Below, piece by piece: positions 45,132 to 53,385 of a stretch of 64,000 nt of DNA. The position numbers were made by a program, and so were the translations under genes. Source of the DNA: Lachnospiraceae bacterium (GTDB lineage: Bacteria > Bacillota > Clostridia > Lachnospirales > Lachnospiraceae). Location of the stretch: assembly GCA_910575775.1 (NCBI GenBank), contig CAJTEY010000001.1, positions 372,001-436,000 on the forward strand. Reading direction: 5' to 3'. Within the stretch, counting starts at the first letter, position 1. Every line of letters begins with the position of its first letter. The notes below the pieces were generated by a model. That model worked only from the letters and a program-made list of their open reading frames with translations. It was not told where the DNA came from and made no database searches.

Positions 45132-46886
45132 CTACCTCTCCCTGGAAATGGCACCTGCCTGTACGCGGTACACCATATCGCATTTTTCAATCGTCTGCAG
45201 CCTGTGCGCTATAATCACGAGCGTCTTTCTCCCATGCAGCCTGTTGATCGAATCCATAATCGCCGCCTCCGTCTCATTGTCCAGCGCGGAAGTCGCCTCA
45301 TCCAGCACAAGCACTTCCGGATCCTCGTAGAGCGCCCTGGCAATGCTGATCCGCTGCCTCTGCCCGCCGGAAATGCGGATCCCCCGCTCGCCGATTCCGG
45401 TCTCCACGCCTTCCGGCAGACTCTTTACGAAATCATCCAGAGCCGCCTCCTTCAAGGCACGCCACACCTTCTCGTCGTCAATCTCCTCCTCCGGCACACC
45501 AAAAGCCACGTTCTTGCGGATCGAATCGTCTATCATAAAGATCGTCTGGGGAATATAGCCGATGTTCTTAAGCCACCCTTCATACTGCCCGCTGACATCC
45601 GTGCCATCCGCCAGAATCCGGCCGCTCTCCATCTGTAACAGCCCCAACAGAATATCTACAATCGTTGTTTTCCCCGCGCCTGTAACGCCCACGATACCAA
45701 CGGAGGATCCGATCGGGATCTCCATATCCGCATGATCAAAAATCAGCGTCTCCGTGTTCGGATATTTATATGTGATATCCTCCAGCCGAATCAGCTTTTC
45801 TAAAGGCAGCTTTTCTACACTCTGCCTCTGTTTATAGGCCTCCGCGTCATACGTCACGCTGCCGTCGTGTATTTCCTCCTGCAGATTGTCACTGACTCCC
45901 ATAAAGAAAGGCTCAAAGTAAGAAATCGAAGTCTGATAGTTATTGATGCGGTTCACGCTGGGAAGCAGACGCATGGCTGCCGCCGCCAGGGCCGAGAGCT
46001 GCGGAAGCAGTTCTTTCATCTGCGTCCCCTGCCCAATGGACAGGACAAAATATCCGACCATGCCCGCAATACATACCGTCTCAATCAAAAGCCTGGGGGT
46101 CGCATTAAACAGATTATATTTCTGTACGGAACTGACATAGCCCGCCCCGCACTTCGCGTATTCATTGATAAAGTAATTCTCCTTACAGCCGATCTTGATT
46201 TCCTTAATTCCCATGACCGACTGTTCGATCCATTTGTAAAGCCCGCTATAGTAATCCTGGTTGTCCTGTCCGGCCTTGATCATAATGGGCTTCAACACCT
46301 TCTTAATCACAAACAGAAGCGCAACCATAAGCGCTGCCACCGTCACAATCATCATGGCGTCGGAATAGAGAAACAGCGCCACCACCAGGCAGGTAAAAAC
46401 AATGCACTCGCTGAAAAGCTGCAGACAGCTCAAAATCAAGCCGTACATGTTGTTTACGTCAGACGTGATGTTCCGCTGAATGACAGACGTGTCGGCATTC
46501 AGATAATACTCATAGGGACGCTGCATAAAATTAATCATCATACGTCTGGAAGTCGCAAACTGGTTCGTATAGACAAACTTAAGCTGCGCTTTCTGCTGAA
46601 AGAAAAGGTAAATATTTTTTATCACCGTCATTCCCACAAAGGAAAGCAGTAAAAACATGGCAAATTCGGCGTTGCTCTCCATCCCCAGCGTCTCGTATAC
46701 CGAAGAGAGAAGCTCGCTTTCCCCCACCGCCTCCGGATCCATCACCACTGTCACAATGGGCACCAGCATGGAAACACCCAGACTTTCCAGCACACCGCCG
46801 ATCAGCATCATGATGATAAGCGCAATCATGGCGCGCTTCTGCCTGCCATCCAGCAGGACATTCATTTTCCTTAAAATCTTAACCAT
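45132..46886 (-). CDS. ABC-type lipid-linked glycan flippase (PglK/Wzk/MsbA-like)
   Basis: 584 residues from ATG 46886, with AAGGA 8 nt upstream. The N-terminal half is a six-helix ABC membrane domain; RLLPSVNRINNYQTS (about 306-320) matches the PglK segment RLMPSANRI closely. The ATPase domain has Walker A GVTGAGKTT (400-408), signature ISGGQRQR (505-512) and Walker B VLVLDE (525-530). PglK-like proteins flip undecaprenyl-diphosphate oligosaccharides. This fits a pathway with PglF, PglE and a PglC-like primer. There is no Wzx in the window, so this is the main flippase candidate. Confidence 0.9.
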   Translation of the reverse strand: MVKILRKMNVLLDGRQKRAMIALIIMMLIGGVLESLGVSMLVPIVTVVMDPEAVGESELLSSVYETLGMESNAEFAMFLLLSFVGMTVIKNIYLFFQQKAQLKFVYTNQFATSRRMMINFMQRPYEYYLNADTSVIQRNITSDVNNMYGLILSCLQLFSECIVFTCLVVALFLYSDAMMIVTVAALMVALLFVIKKVLKPIMIKAGQDNQDYYSGLYKWIEQSVMGIKEIKIGCKENYFINEYAKCGAGYVSSVQKYNLFNATPRLLIETVCIAGMVGYFVLSIGQGTQMKELLPQLSALAAAAMRLLPSVNRINNYQTSISYFEPFFMGVSDNLQEEIHDGSVTYDAEAYKQRQSVEKLPLEKLIRLEDITYKYPNTETLIFDHADMEIPIGSSVGIVGVTGAGKTTIVDILLGLLQMESGRILADGTDVSGQYEGWLKNIGYIPQTIFMIDDSIRKNVAFGVPEEEIDDEKVWRALKEAALDDFVKSLPEGVETGIGERGIRISGGQRQRISIARALYEDPEVLVLDEATSALDNETEAAIMDSINRLHGRKTLVIIAHRLQTIEKCDMVYRVQAGAISRER

Positions 46887-46947
46887 TGTCAGGTTCCTTC
46901 TAAAACCAGGCGGCGATACTGCCCGCGTCTTTGCTAAACTGTTATCG

Positions 46948-46976
46948 AGTATACCACAAGCGCATCCATCGCGCAA
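46948..46976 (-). promoter_or_regulatory. Promoter of the ABC flippase operon
   Basis: TTGCGC (46971-46976) and TATACT (46948-46953) are 17 nt apart on the minus strand, with TGG before the -10 (extended form). TTGTGGTATACT here is identical to the element before wecE. It lies in the 121-nt gap after the sialyltransferase-like gene. Confidence 0.7.
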
Positions 46977-47007
46977 ATCTGCACTCTGTGGCCGCATTGC
47001 GCAGACT

Positions 47008-48078
47008 CTAAATCTCTTCATTCTGCCGGTGCAGCTTCGGATCCTCGTACTTGTCCATAAAATCTTCTCCCAGATAGACGATCTCCTGTGCGAAGCGGAT
47101 GTTGTGCACCACCGTAAAGACGGAAATCACCCGGCTGAAAGTCAGCCCTTCGATATAATTTAGCACTTCCATCGGAAATTTCCGATCGAGCACGATATGG
47201 TCTGCAAATTTTTCTTCATAATCTAAGAGGTCTCTTGGATGTGGTTTGATCAGAATCACCGACTCCGCCCCTTCCTTCTGCCCATATAAGGCAATGCAGT
47301 CCCTGAAAATCTGCTCCCGCACCGAAAGCTCACACAGGGGTTCCGTCAAAAGAAGAATCTTATCCTTTCCCACCGACAGCTTCTCCTGTATCTCCCCTAT
47401 ATTGGCGATAAACAGCCGCACCAGAAGCGCCTTATCCTCCTTTGTCAGGGAATCGGCCAGCTCCTGCCTTGACTTTTCGATATATTTGGGGCAAGGATAG
47501 GGCAGGACGGAGATATCGTTGACTTCCATATCGATACAGTACTTTCCCCAGCCGTTCTGAATGAATATCAAATTCAGGGAAGCGAGAAACGCTTTCAATT
47601 TAAAGTGCCCCCTGTTGTCGTAGCGGGCGGTATCGTAAGTGCTGATACAGTCCAGACCGTCCTCCAGCGCATGATACTGTATTTTCTTATAGCTTAAATA
47701 GTAGCCGATCGGGTCGGAATCGCAGAACACATAAATATCTTTGTACGCTTTAAAGTCCACCGGCACATAAGGCTCCTGCGCCTTTCCCAAAAGCTTCGTG
47801 TAGCGCATGCGGGTCAGCAGATTCAGGAAAAGATTTCCCCTGTCCACATGGTATTTCATAATCTCCGGGAAATTGACGTCCTCCTTCTCTTCAAACATAT
47901 ACACCGCCTCGAAGAGTCCACAGGCTTTTGCCCTCTCCTCAAGATCCCCGAAATCGTTGGACATGGTGCTCATAACGAGGGTTGCCCCACCCCGTTTTTC
48001 CCGTTCCAGATTCAGCTCCTTTAAACATGCCACATACACATGATAATACGTGTGGCAGACATAAATTCTATCTTTCAT
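47008..48078 (-). CDS. Sialyltransferase-like glycosyltransferase (GT52-like)
   Basis: About 356 residues from ATG 48078, with GGAG 7 nt before it; the start overlaps the ATP-grasp stop by 11 nt. YVCHTYYHVYVA is a typical N-terminus of the GT52/Lst group. Two short motifs shared by bacterial sialyltransferases are present: Asp/Glu-Asp/Glu-Gly as LEDGL (139-141) and His-Pro as IKPHPRD (280-281). Such enzymes move a CMP-activated nonulosonic acid to a glycan. Together with pseI and pseF just upstream it probably transfers the CMP-nonulosonate made by them. The acceptor is unknown. Confidence 0.75.
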   Translation of the reverse strand: MKDRIYVCHTYYHVYVACLKELNLEREKRGGATLVMSTMSNDFGDLEERAKACGLFEAVYMFEEKEDVNFPEIMKYHVDRGNLFLNLLTRMRYTKLLGKAQEPYVPVDFKAYKDIYVFCDSDPIGYYLSYKKIQYHALEDGLDCISTYDTARYDNRGHFKLKAFLASLNLIFIQNGWGKYCIDMEVNDISVLPYPCPKYIEKSRQELADSLTKEDKALLVRLFIANIGEIQEKLSVGKDKILLLTEPLCELSVREQIFRDCIALYGQKEGAESVILIKPHPRDLLDYEEKFADHIVLDRKFPMEVLNYIEGLTFSRVISVFTVVHNIRFAQEIVYLGEDFMDKYEDPKLHRQNEEI

Positions 48079-49402
48079 ACCGTATCTCCACGCCAATCTG
48101 CGCCAGCACCTGTTTCCCGAGCTCCATGGCCTGCTCCGGCGTCTCTCCCGTCGTGATCACATGCCCAAGCCTGTCGTTGCTCGACCGAGTCCCCTGCACA
48201 TGGTCTCCGGGCTTTTTGTAGAGACTGATCTCCTCCACACCCTCCAGTCCGTAAAGAGCGTCCGGCACGGTGATCCGGGTAATCACGCCCGCCTGCGCCG
48301 CCTCCTGCTGCCCGCTTGACGCTGTCTCACTGTCTTCGCTGCCGCTTGGCCCGTTGCTCACGGAGATAAAATGGATCGCCGCACCGCGCTTCCACTTCGG
48401 GGTAAGGTCCGGCACTTCCCCTGTCGCCAAAAGCACCGACGCTCCCACCATGTCAATACCTGTAGAAAGCGGCACCAGCCTGGAAGTAATAAAGTCACCG
48501 CCAAGCCTTGCCGCCAGTTCTACGATTTTCGGCCCATCCTCCGTCACCTTGATCTCCACATGGGCGGGCGCATTTTCAATACCGATGGCCCTGACCGCCT
48601 GCACCGCTACTTCCCGTATCCGCCCCTGCGTTTCCTCATCCAGCCTGCTCGGCTCACAGTGTGCCAGCTCCACAAAATAGGGCGGCGGCGTGATAAACTT
48701 GTCCGTAATCGTGAGGATATGCGGTTCGCCCTCTATCACCATCATTTCCACGCTGACCTCCGGGCCGTGCATGTATTCCTCCACCATAACCGTGCCATTT
48801 CGGGCATTTCCCCTGCTGTAGTGGTATATCGCCCTATAATATGCCGCCATTCTTTCCGCACTCTCTTTGCGTGCAAGCGTCTCATACTCCAGCTGCTCCC
48901 CCTGATGCACTTTATAATCCATATGCACCACGCCACGGCTCCCCGCATTGTCCGCCGGCTTCACGATGCAATCCCCTTCCAGCTTGTCCACCGCCTCGGA
49001 AAACGCCTCGTAATCCGCAGCCGCATAGTATTCCGGTATCGGCACCCCGCATTCCTTTAAACGGTCTCTCATTTTACTTTTTATGGTGGCGCAGAGCGCG
49101 TTCTCATAGGACAGATCCGGCCGCTTTCCCAGCTTTTCATTGACGTAAGCCGCCGTCCGCACGGGGCCGTCGCTGGTGGAAGTCATCACCACGTCGGGTC
49201 GGTAAATGAGCGCCTGCCGGTAAACCTCGTCCTGATCTAACGTACTCACCACCAGCTTTACATCCGCCAGCGCAAAACCCACCGCATTCTCGTCATAATC
49301 CACCAGAATAATCTGATAACCCAGCTCTTTCGCTTCTTTTATTGCCGGAACCTGCAGCGCACTCGCGCCTAAAATCATCATTTTTTTCTGCTTTTCTTCC
49401 AC
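48068..49402 (-). CDS. ATP-grasp carboxylate-amine ligase in the nonulosonate block
   Basis: About 444 residues. The N-terminal Rossmann-like domain starts MMILGASALQVPAIKEAKELG; ATP-grasp blocks are CIVKPADNAGSRGV, VEEYMHGPEVSVE and PKIVELAARLGGDF. A C-terminal domain of about 130 residues follows, as in carboxylate-amine ligases of the PurK/BtrJ type. Start options are GTG 49402 (GGAG 9 nt upstream) or ATG 49381, which overlaps the stop of a possible small ORF. It lies between pseI and the sialyltransferase-like gene. A role in acylating a nonulosonic acid or joining it to an amino acid is inferred. A Ser/Glu/Gln-rich insert lies near residue 350. Confidence 0.8.
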   Translation of the reverse strand: MEEKQKKMMILGASALQVPAIKEAKELGYQIILVDYDENAVGFALADVKLVVSTLDQDEVYRQALIYRPDVVMTSTSDGPVRTAAYVNEKLGKRPDLSYENALCATIKSKMRDRLKECGVPIPEYYAAADYEAFSEAVDKLEGDCIVKPADNAGSRGVVHMDYKVHQGEQLEYETLARKESAERMAAYYRAIYHYSRGNARNGTVMVEEYMHGPEVSVEMMVIEGEPHILTITDKFITPPPYFVELAHCEPSRLDEETQGRIREVAVQAVRAIGIENAPAHVEIKVTEDGPKIVELAARLGGDFITSRLVPLSTGIDMVGASVLLATGEVPDLTPKWKRGAAIHFISVSNGPSGSEDSETASSGQQEAAQAGVITRITVPDALYGLEGVEEISLYKKPGDHVQGTRSSNDRLGHVITTGETPEQAMELGKQVLAQIGVEIRYER

Positions 49403-49530
49403 TTCGCTTTTCTCCACCCAAACGCACCCACACCATAATCTACCGGCATAAGTCCAATATTTTCCCGCGTAAATCCGTCCCCGCCTGACAGCTGATCCCC
49501 ATCGTCTTTCCCGGCCTCATGAATCGGCAT
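49378..49530 (-). CDS. Possible 50-residue small ORF between pseI and the ATP-grasp gene
   Basis: The ATG immediately follows the pseI stop, so GGAGTAAATG has a ribosome-like GGAG. The 50-codon frame fills the gap exactly, and its TGA overlaps an in-frame ATG of the ATP-grasp gene (ATGA). The N-terminal half is acidic and Gly-rich, the last ten residues strongly basic (ending KWKKSRKK). I recognise no family. It may be a real coupled small gene or chance; position is the only support. Confidence 0.25.
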   Translation of the reverse strand: MPIHEAGKDDGDQLSGGDGFTRENIGLMPVDYGVGAFGWRKAKWKKSRKK

Positions 49531-50586
49531 TTACTCCACAAACTTCCAGTCCATCGGCGTCCCCCGGGAAATATCGCAGCGCGCCTTTTTGCCCAGCACC
49601 TCCTCATAATACATCGGAGCCATACCGAACGCCGGACGGATAGAACGCAGATTTTTTTCCGTGAAAGTCTCTCCCTTTTTGATATCTTCCGTAATAAAGA
49701 GGGAGCGTCCCTCCTCCCGGCTTCTCTCCTGCTTTTCCGTCAATTTGTAAGTCACCCTGCCGAGCGCTTTCTCTACAATACGGATTTCGTCCACCATCTG
49801 CTTAAACTCCGCAGGCTCCATGGAAAAGGCTCCGTCAGGCCCGCCGTCCGCCCTTGAGAGCGTAAAGTGCTTCTCCACCATCCGCGCACCGAGCGCCACT
49901 GAGGCAACCGCCACCGCGGAACCCATACTGTGGTCGGAAAGCCCCGTCAGACAATCAAACGTCTCCGCCATATGGGGAATCACCCTGACATTCATGTCCT
50001 CGTAGGGCGTTGGATAAGTAGCCGTGCATTTCAGAAGTATGATCTGCTCATTTCCTTCCTCCCTGCACGTTTTCACCGCCCTCTCAATATCCTCCAGGTA
50101 GGCAAGTCCCGTAGCCATGATGACAGGCTTTCCCAGTCTTGCAATCTTACGAATCAGGGGAATATCCCAAATTTCAGGAGAAGCGATCTTGTAGGCCGGC
50201 ATGTTCATCTCCTCCATAAAATCCACTGCGGTGAAATCAAAGGGTGAGGAAAAACAATCCATTCCCAAATCATTGGCCAGCTTCATAAGCTTCGGCTGCC
50301 ATTCCCACGGCGTATGCGCTTCCTGAAATAATTCATAACAGGTCATGCCGTCCCAGATCGTTCCCTGCGTGATCCGAAAGTATTCGTTATCGCAGTCCAT
50401 CGTAATGGTGTCCGCCGTGTAGGTCTGCAGCTTCACCGCATCCGCGCCCGCCTCTTTCGCAGCCCGTATAATCGCTTCGGCCCTGTCATAATCCTGCAGA
50501 TGATTGGCAGACATCTCCGCCACGATGTAGGTCGGCTCGCCTTCCCCGATCATGTGGCTGCCGATTTTTATTTTATCTTGTTTCAT
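49531..50586 (-). CDS. pseI: Pseudaminic acid synthase
   Basis: 351 residues from ATG 50586 with GGGGAGAG upstream. The frame is open for another 46 codons back into pseF, but PseI proteins begin at about this point. IVAEMSANH, CFSSPFD, LKCTATYPTP, GLSDHSMGSAVAVA and EKHFTLSRADGGPDGAFS are the TIM-barrel blocks of PseI; the C-terminal SAF-type domain (about 285-345, RSLFITEDIKKGE, RPAFGMAP) is present. It condenses a 2,4-diacetamido-6-deoxyhexose with PEP. The GGPDGAFSM and TEKQERSR patterns favour PseI over NeuB or LegI. Confidence 0.92.
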   Translation of the reverse strand: MKQDKIKIGSHMIGEGEPTYIVAEMSANHLQDYDRAEAIIRAAKEAGADAVKLQTYTADTITMDCDNEYFRITQGTIWDGMTCYELFQEAHTPWEWQPKLMKLANDLGMDCFSSPFDFTAVDFMEEMNMPAYKIASPEIWDIPLIRKIARLGKPVIMATGLAYLEDIERAVKTCREEGNEQIILLKCTATYPTPYEDMNVRVIPHMAETFDCLTGLSDHSMGSAVAVASVALGARMVEKHFTLSRADGGPDGAFSMEPAEFKQMVDEIRIVEKALGRVTYKLTEKQERSREEGRSLFITEDIKKGETFTEKNLRSIRPAFGMAPMYYEEVLGKKARCDISRGTPMDWKFVE

Positions 50587-50713
50587 TTTCTCTCCCCGCC
50601 AACCAGGCGTCTCTATTCCTTCCCAAATATATCGACATTTTTTAACCACGCCCTGCCTGCAGCGCATGTCGTCACTCACAAAATGCACATCCGCTTGCCG
50701 CAATGCATTTCTC

Positions 50714-51424
50714 TCACCGCTCACGATTCTCCCGCATCATTCGGAATTTCATCTCCGCAAGCGCCAGATCGGACGGATTGTCAATATCCTGCACCTCCGT
50801 CTCCGGCACGATAATGGGCAGATATCCGTCCGGCAGATCGCCCCCGCATGCCAGATACCGCTTCACATGATAACAGTAAAACTGTCCGCTGTCATGGTAC
50901 ACAGGCTCCAGATCCTGCGACCGTTTCATCGCGTTTTCGGGATAGCAGTACACAAGTTTTCCATCCCGGACCGCCATGCCACGCTGAGGCGGAAACGAGT
51001 AGCGCACCACCGGCATCACCCCGGAAGCCCCCTGCTCCACCAGAAGTTCCATTGCCTCTCTCAGCTTTTCCGCTGTCACAAAAGGGGCCGTCGGATAAAT
51101 GCACGCCATATAGTCAAACGTCTCACCCCGCTCCTCAAAGTTACGAAGCACTTCCATCAGCACATCGTCCGTGGTGGCAAAATCGCCCGACGTCTCCTCG
51201 CTTCTCATAAAAGGAACCGCTGCTCCCGCATCCCGCGCAATCCGCGCAATCTCCTCATCGTCGGTAGAGACCATGATTTCACGAAATATGCCCGATTGCA
51301 GCGCCGCTTCGATGCCGTATACCAGCATTGGTTTCCCCATAAACTCCCTGATATTTTTCCCCGGAATGCGCTTGCTGCCGCCCCGGGCCGTGATGATTGC
51401 GACTGCATTTAACTCTGCTCCCAT
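50714..51424 (-). CDS. pseF: CMP-pseudaminate/nonulosonate cytidylyltransferase
   Basis: 236 residues. ITARGGSKRIPGKNIREF is the CTP-binding loop of the NeuA/PseF family; YPTAPFVTAEKL and a late EVQDIDNPSDLALAE match PseF. It makes the CMP-activated nonulosonic acid from CTP. It is directly upstream of pseI, and the products would be used by the sialyltransferase-like protein at 47008-48078. AAA gene 51496-53082 precedes it, 71 nt away. PseB, PseC and clear PseH genes are not seen, so earlier steps must come from pglF/pglE, the GNAT, or genes outside the window. Confidence 0.9.
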   Translation of the reverse strand: MGAELNAVAIITARGGSKRIPGKNIREFMGKPMLVYGIEAALQSGIFREIMVSTDDEEIARIARDAGAAVPFMRSEETSGDFATTDDVLMEVLRNFEERGETFDYMACIYPTAPFVTAEKLREAMELLVEQGASGVMPVVRYSFPPQRGMAVRDGKLVYCYPENAMKRSQDLEPVYHDSGQFYCYHVKRYLACGGDLPDGYLPIIVPETEVQDIDNPSDLALAEMKFRMMRENRER

Positions 51425-51495
51425 TTCACACTCTCTTTCCCTGTATACAATATCAACATCTCAAATCGCTGTGGAGAATGCCGCTTTCGCGTTGC

Positions 51496-53082
51496 TCACA
51501 CGACACCCTCCACGATTGTCTTATCGCCTGCTTCTATTCTCTTTACTCCAATTTCCTTGTTCCTATTGAAATTGAAGCTCAGCATATAGCCCTTGTCTTT
51601 ATGGTAATAGTCAAGATACTCGGCAAGCTGCTTTTCTCCCCTCTCATTGTACTCGTTCCCGTGCCAGATTTTTAACTCTAAAATAAACTGCTCACCCTTA
51701 TAATCCACAATGACGTCCGTCCTCCTCTCATCCCGCGTCTCGGCCTCGATGTAATAATTTCCCGTGCCGTTTATGATCGGTTTTAAATAAATAAGGAAAA
51801 TCTTCCGCCCCTGTTTTTCGATGAATCTCTCATCCTTATCCCCGCAGATTTCCGTAAAATATTCCACAAATTTTTTGAGGACAAGCTCCATGTCGAGCAT
51901 TCCGTCTCTGATAAAACCAATCCTGTCGCTGCCGCCCCGGGCGTAGACATCGCCTCTCGATTCCTCCGCCATAAACAGATTGAGCAGACACATTTCAAAC
52001 ATCCTGTTGGCTATTGTCACATGACCGTTTTCCTCTTTCAAATACCCAAACATAAGCCCAAGATTTATGGATTTTTGCTCAGGGCTGAACGTTATTTTTC
52101 TCCCGCAGTATATGATGTCTTCTATCATATCTCGAAGTTCTTTATAAATATCGAGCTGCTTGACAAGACTTTCAAACAGCGGCGAGCTTTCTTTCAGTAT
52201 CATTTCTACCGCCTTCGCCACGCCGTCCTTGGTCCACGCGGACGCCGCGTTCCCAAACGCATCATCCTCGGGAAGCTCCTCATCGATACATTTGCATATG
52301 GCGGAAACGAGCACCGGATATCCCGAAGTATACTGATAAATTTCATCCGCTATCGCAGGGATATCCATACCCGTATGCTGATCCTCCTCATATTCCGCCA
52401 GCATGGACGATATCTGTTTCACCGAAAAGCTCATGTCAATATTAAATTTCGCGGCCACATTCCATGGGCTGTTATACTGATGCTCCGAATCCGGGCGAAG
52501 CTTCAGCTTCAAATTTTTGATATCATATACGCCCGCAAGGATTACCGAATGGAAGATCGGAGTCTTATCTCGCTTTAAATAATAGCTCCGCAACTGTGCC
52601 AGAAACTCAATAAACACCTGATTGTTTGACGCGCTGTCTACCTCATCAATCATCAGTACAATCGGCTTTCTGCTGTTTCCGCAAACGCCGCTGAGAGTCA
52701 TAAACATCACCTTTAAACCATATCCGTTTCCCCGGGCAAGCTCTCTTAACGGTTTTAACAGTTCATCCGCGCCGTCAATGCTGCCAAGTTCACACTCCCT
52801 GATGAACACATCCAAAAAAGCAGACGAAAACCTTGCCTCATCCGCGAAGTCCTCAGTTCCAAGCATCTGAAAATCAAGAGAAACAACAATGTATTCTTCG
52901 GACAAATAGTCCTCCAGCGCTTTCAGTGTTGTCGTCTTGCCGTACTGGCGTCCCCTGTTGATGACAAAGTAGCTGCCATAATCAACAAAATTTTGCTTAA
53001 TCTTTTTCAGCCTGTCATCAAGCCTTACCATGTAATGTCTCTGCGGAGTGCAGGAACCTGTCACGTTGAATCTGCGTTTCAT
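51496..53082 (-). CDS. AAA-like ATPase with C-terminal PD-(D/E)XK-type region
   Basis: 528 residues; GGAGGT precedes the ATG. Walker A is GRQYGKTT (44-51), followed by a Walker B-like IVLMIDEVD (near 145). The last 90 residues hold RRTDVIVDYKGEQFILELKIW, a PD-(D/E)XK pattern (Asp then ELK). This two-part layout is common in stand-alone AAA proteins (AAA_35/AAA-ATPase_like with PDDEXK-type tails) spread in Clostridia and Bacteroidetes genomes. Function is not established; mobile-element or defence links have been suggested for such genes. It has its own promoters and is unrelated to glycan synthesis by sequence. Confidence 0.82.
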   Translation of the reverse strand: MKRRFNVTGSCTPQRHYMVRLDDRLKKIKQNFVDYGSYFVINRGRQYGKTTTLKALEDYLSEEYIVVSLDFQMLGTEDFADEARFSSAFLDVFIRECELGSIDGADELLKPLRELARGNGYGLKVMFMTLSGVCGNSRKPIVLMIDEVDSASNNQVFIEFLAQLRSYYLKRDKTPIFHSVILAGVYDIKNLKLKLRPDSEHQYNSPWNVAAKFNIDMSFSVKQISSMLAEYEEDQHTGMDIPAIADEIYQYTSGYPVLVSAICKCIDEELPEDDAFGNAASAWTKDGVAKAVEMILKESSPLFESLVKQLDIYKELRDMIEDIIYCGRKITFSPEQKSINLGLMFGYLKEENGHVTIANRMFEMCLLNLFMAEESRGDVYARGGSDRIGFIRDGMLDMELVLKKFVEYFTEICGDKDERFIEKQGRKIFLIYLKPIINGTGNYYIEAETRDERRTDVIVDYKGEQFILELKIWHGNEYNERGEKQLAEYLDYYHKDKGYMLSFNFNRNKEIGVKRIEAGDKTIVEGVV

Positions 53083-53124
53083 ACCGTTACCTCCGTTGTT
53101 TCTTCCCCAGCCTATGTTAAAATT

Positions 53125-53153
53125 ATTTTAGCATTGCGGCAAAAATATGTAAA
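53125..53153 (-). promoter_or_regulatory. Proximal promoter of the AAA-ATPase gene
   Basis: TTTACA (53148-53153) and TAAAAT (53125-53130) are separated by exactly 17 nt on the minus strand, giving a leader of about 36 nt before the ATG at 53082. A second pairing (TTGCCG with TAACAT, also 17 nt) overlaps it. Confidence 0.62.
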
Positions 53154-53331
53154 TGCTCCCTGCATTGCATGATAGCATCCACCTCTTGATCTGTCCAAGC
53201 GCCATATGCATTCAAAAGGGGCACGTCTCAGTTCCTGCCGTATCTTCTGTTGTCAGTATAATAGAAAAATCCGACAGAAACTGTCCTGAACGTGCGGAAT
53301 GCACCTCTGTTAGAATTTCTCTGATGGGTTT

Positions 53332-53360
53332 ATTGTATAGAAATTATTTGGAAAAGTCAA
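53332..53360 (-). promoter_or_regulatory. Distal promoter upstream of the AAA-ATPase gene
   Basis: TTGACT (53355-53360) and TACAAT (53332-53337) are 17 nt apart on the minus strand, one of the best promoter matches in the window. Transcription would begin near 53325 and run about 240 nt before the AAA start codon. It lies 26 nt after the stop of the DUF4422 gene. Confidence 0.6.
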
Positions 53361-53385
53361 CGATGATTTTGAACGGAATAACGTT

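Larger units (their letters stand above)
53083..53385. other. 303-nt gene-free stretch upstream of the AAA gene
   Basis: No convincing gene is present. It holds two promoter-like elements on the minus strand (53125-53153 and 53332-53360). Between them a 30-codon GTG-started frame follows AGAGG (53309 down to about 53217), which I do not trust. No terminator was found for the DUF4422 gene upstream. It may be the remnant of the insertion that brought in the AAA gene. Confidence 0.5.

Noticed and set aside
46941-47008. GCGCAA/TTGCGC dyad around the flippase -35 box as an operator
   Set aside because: Only six base pairs with an 18-nt spacer; too short to call without other sites.
53217-53309. 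30-codon GTG frame in the leader of the AAA gene
   Set aside because: Short, with no conserved features and the ribosome-like AGAGG overlapping the start; kept only as part of the gene-free stretch.
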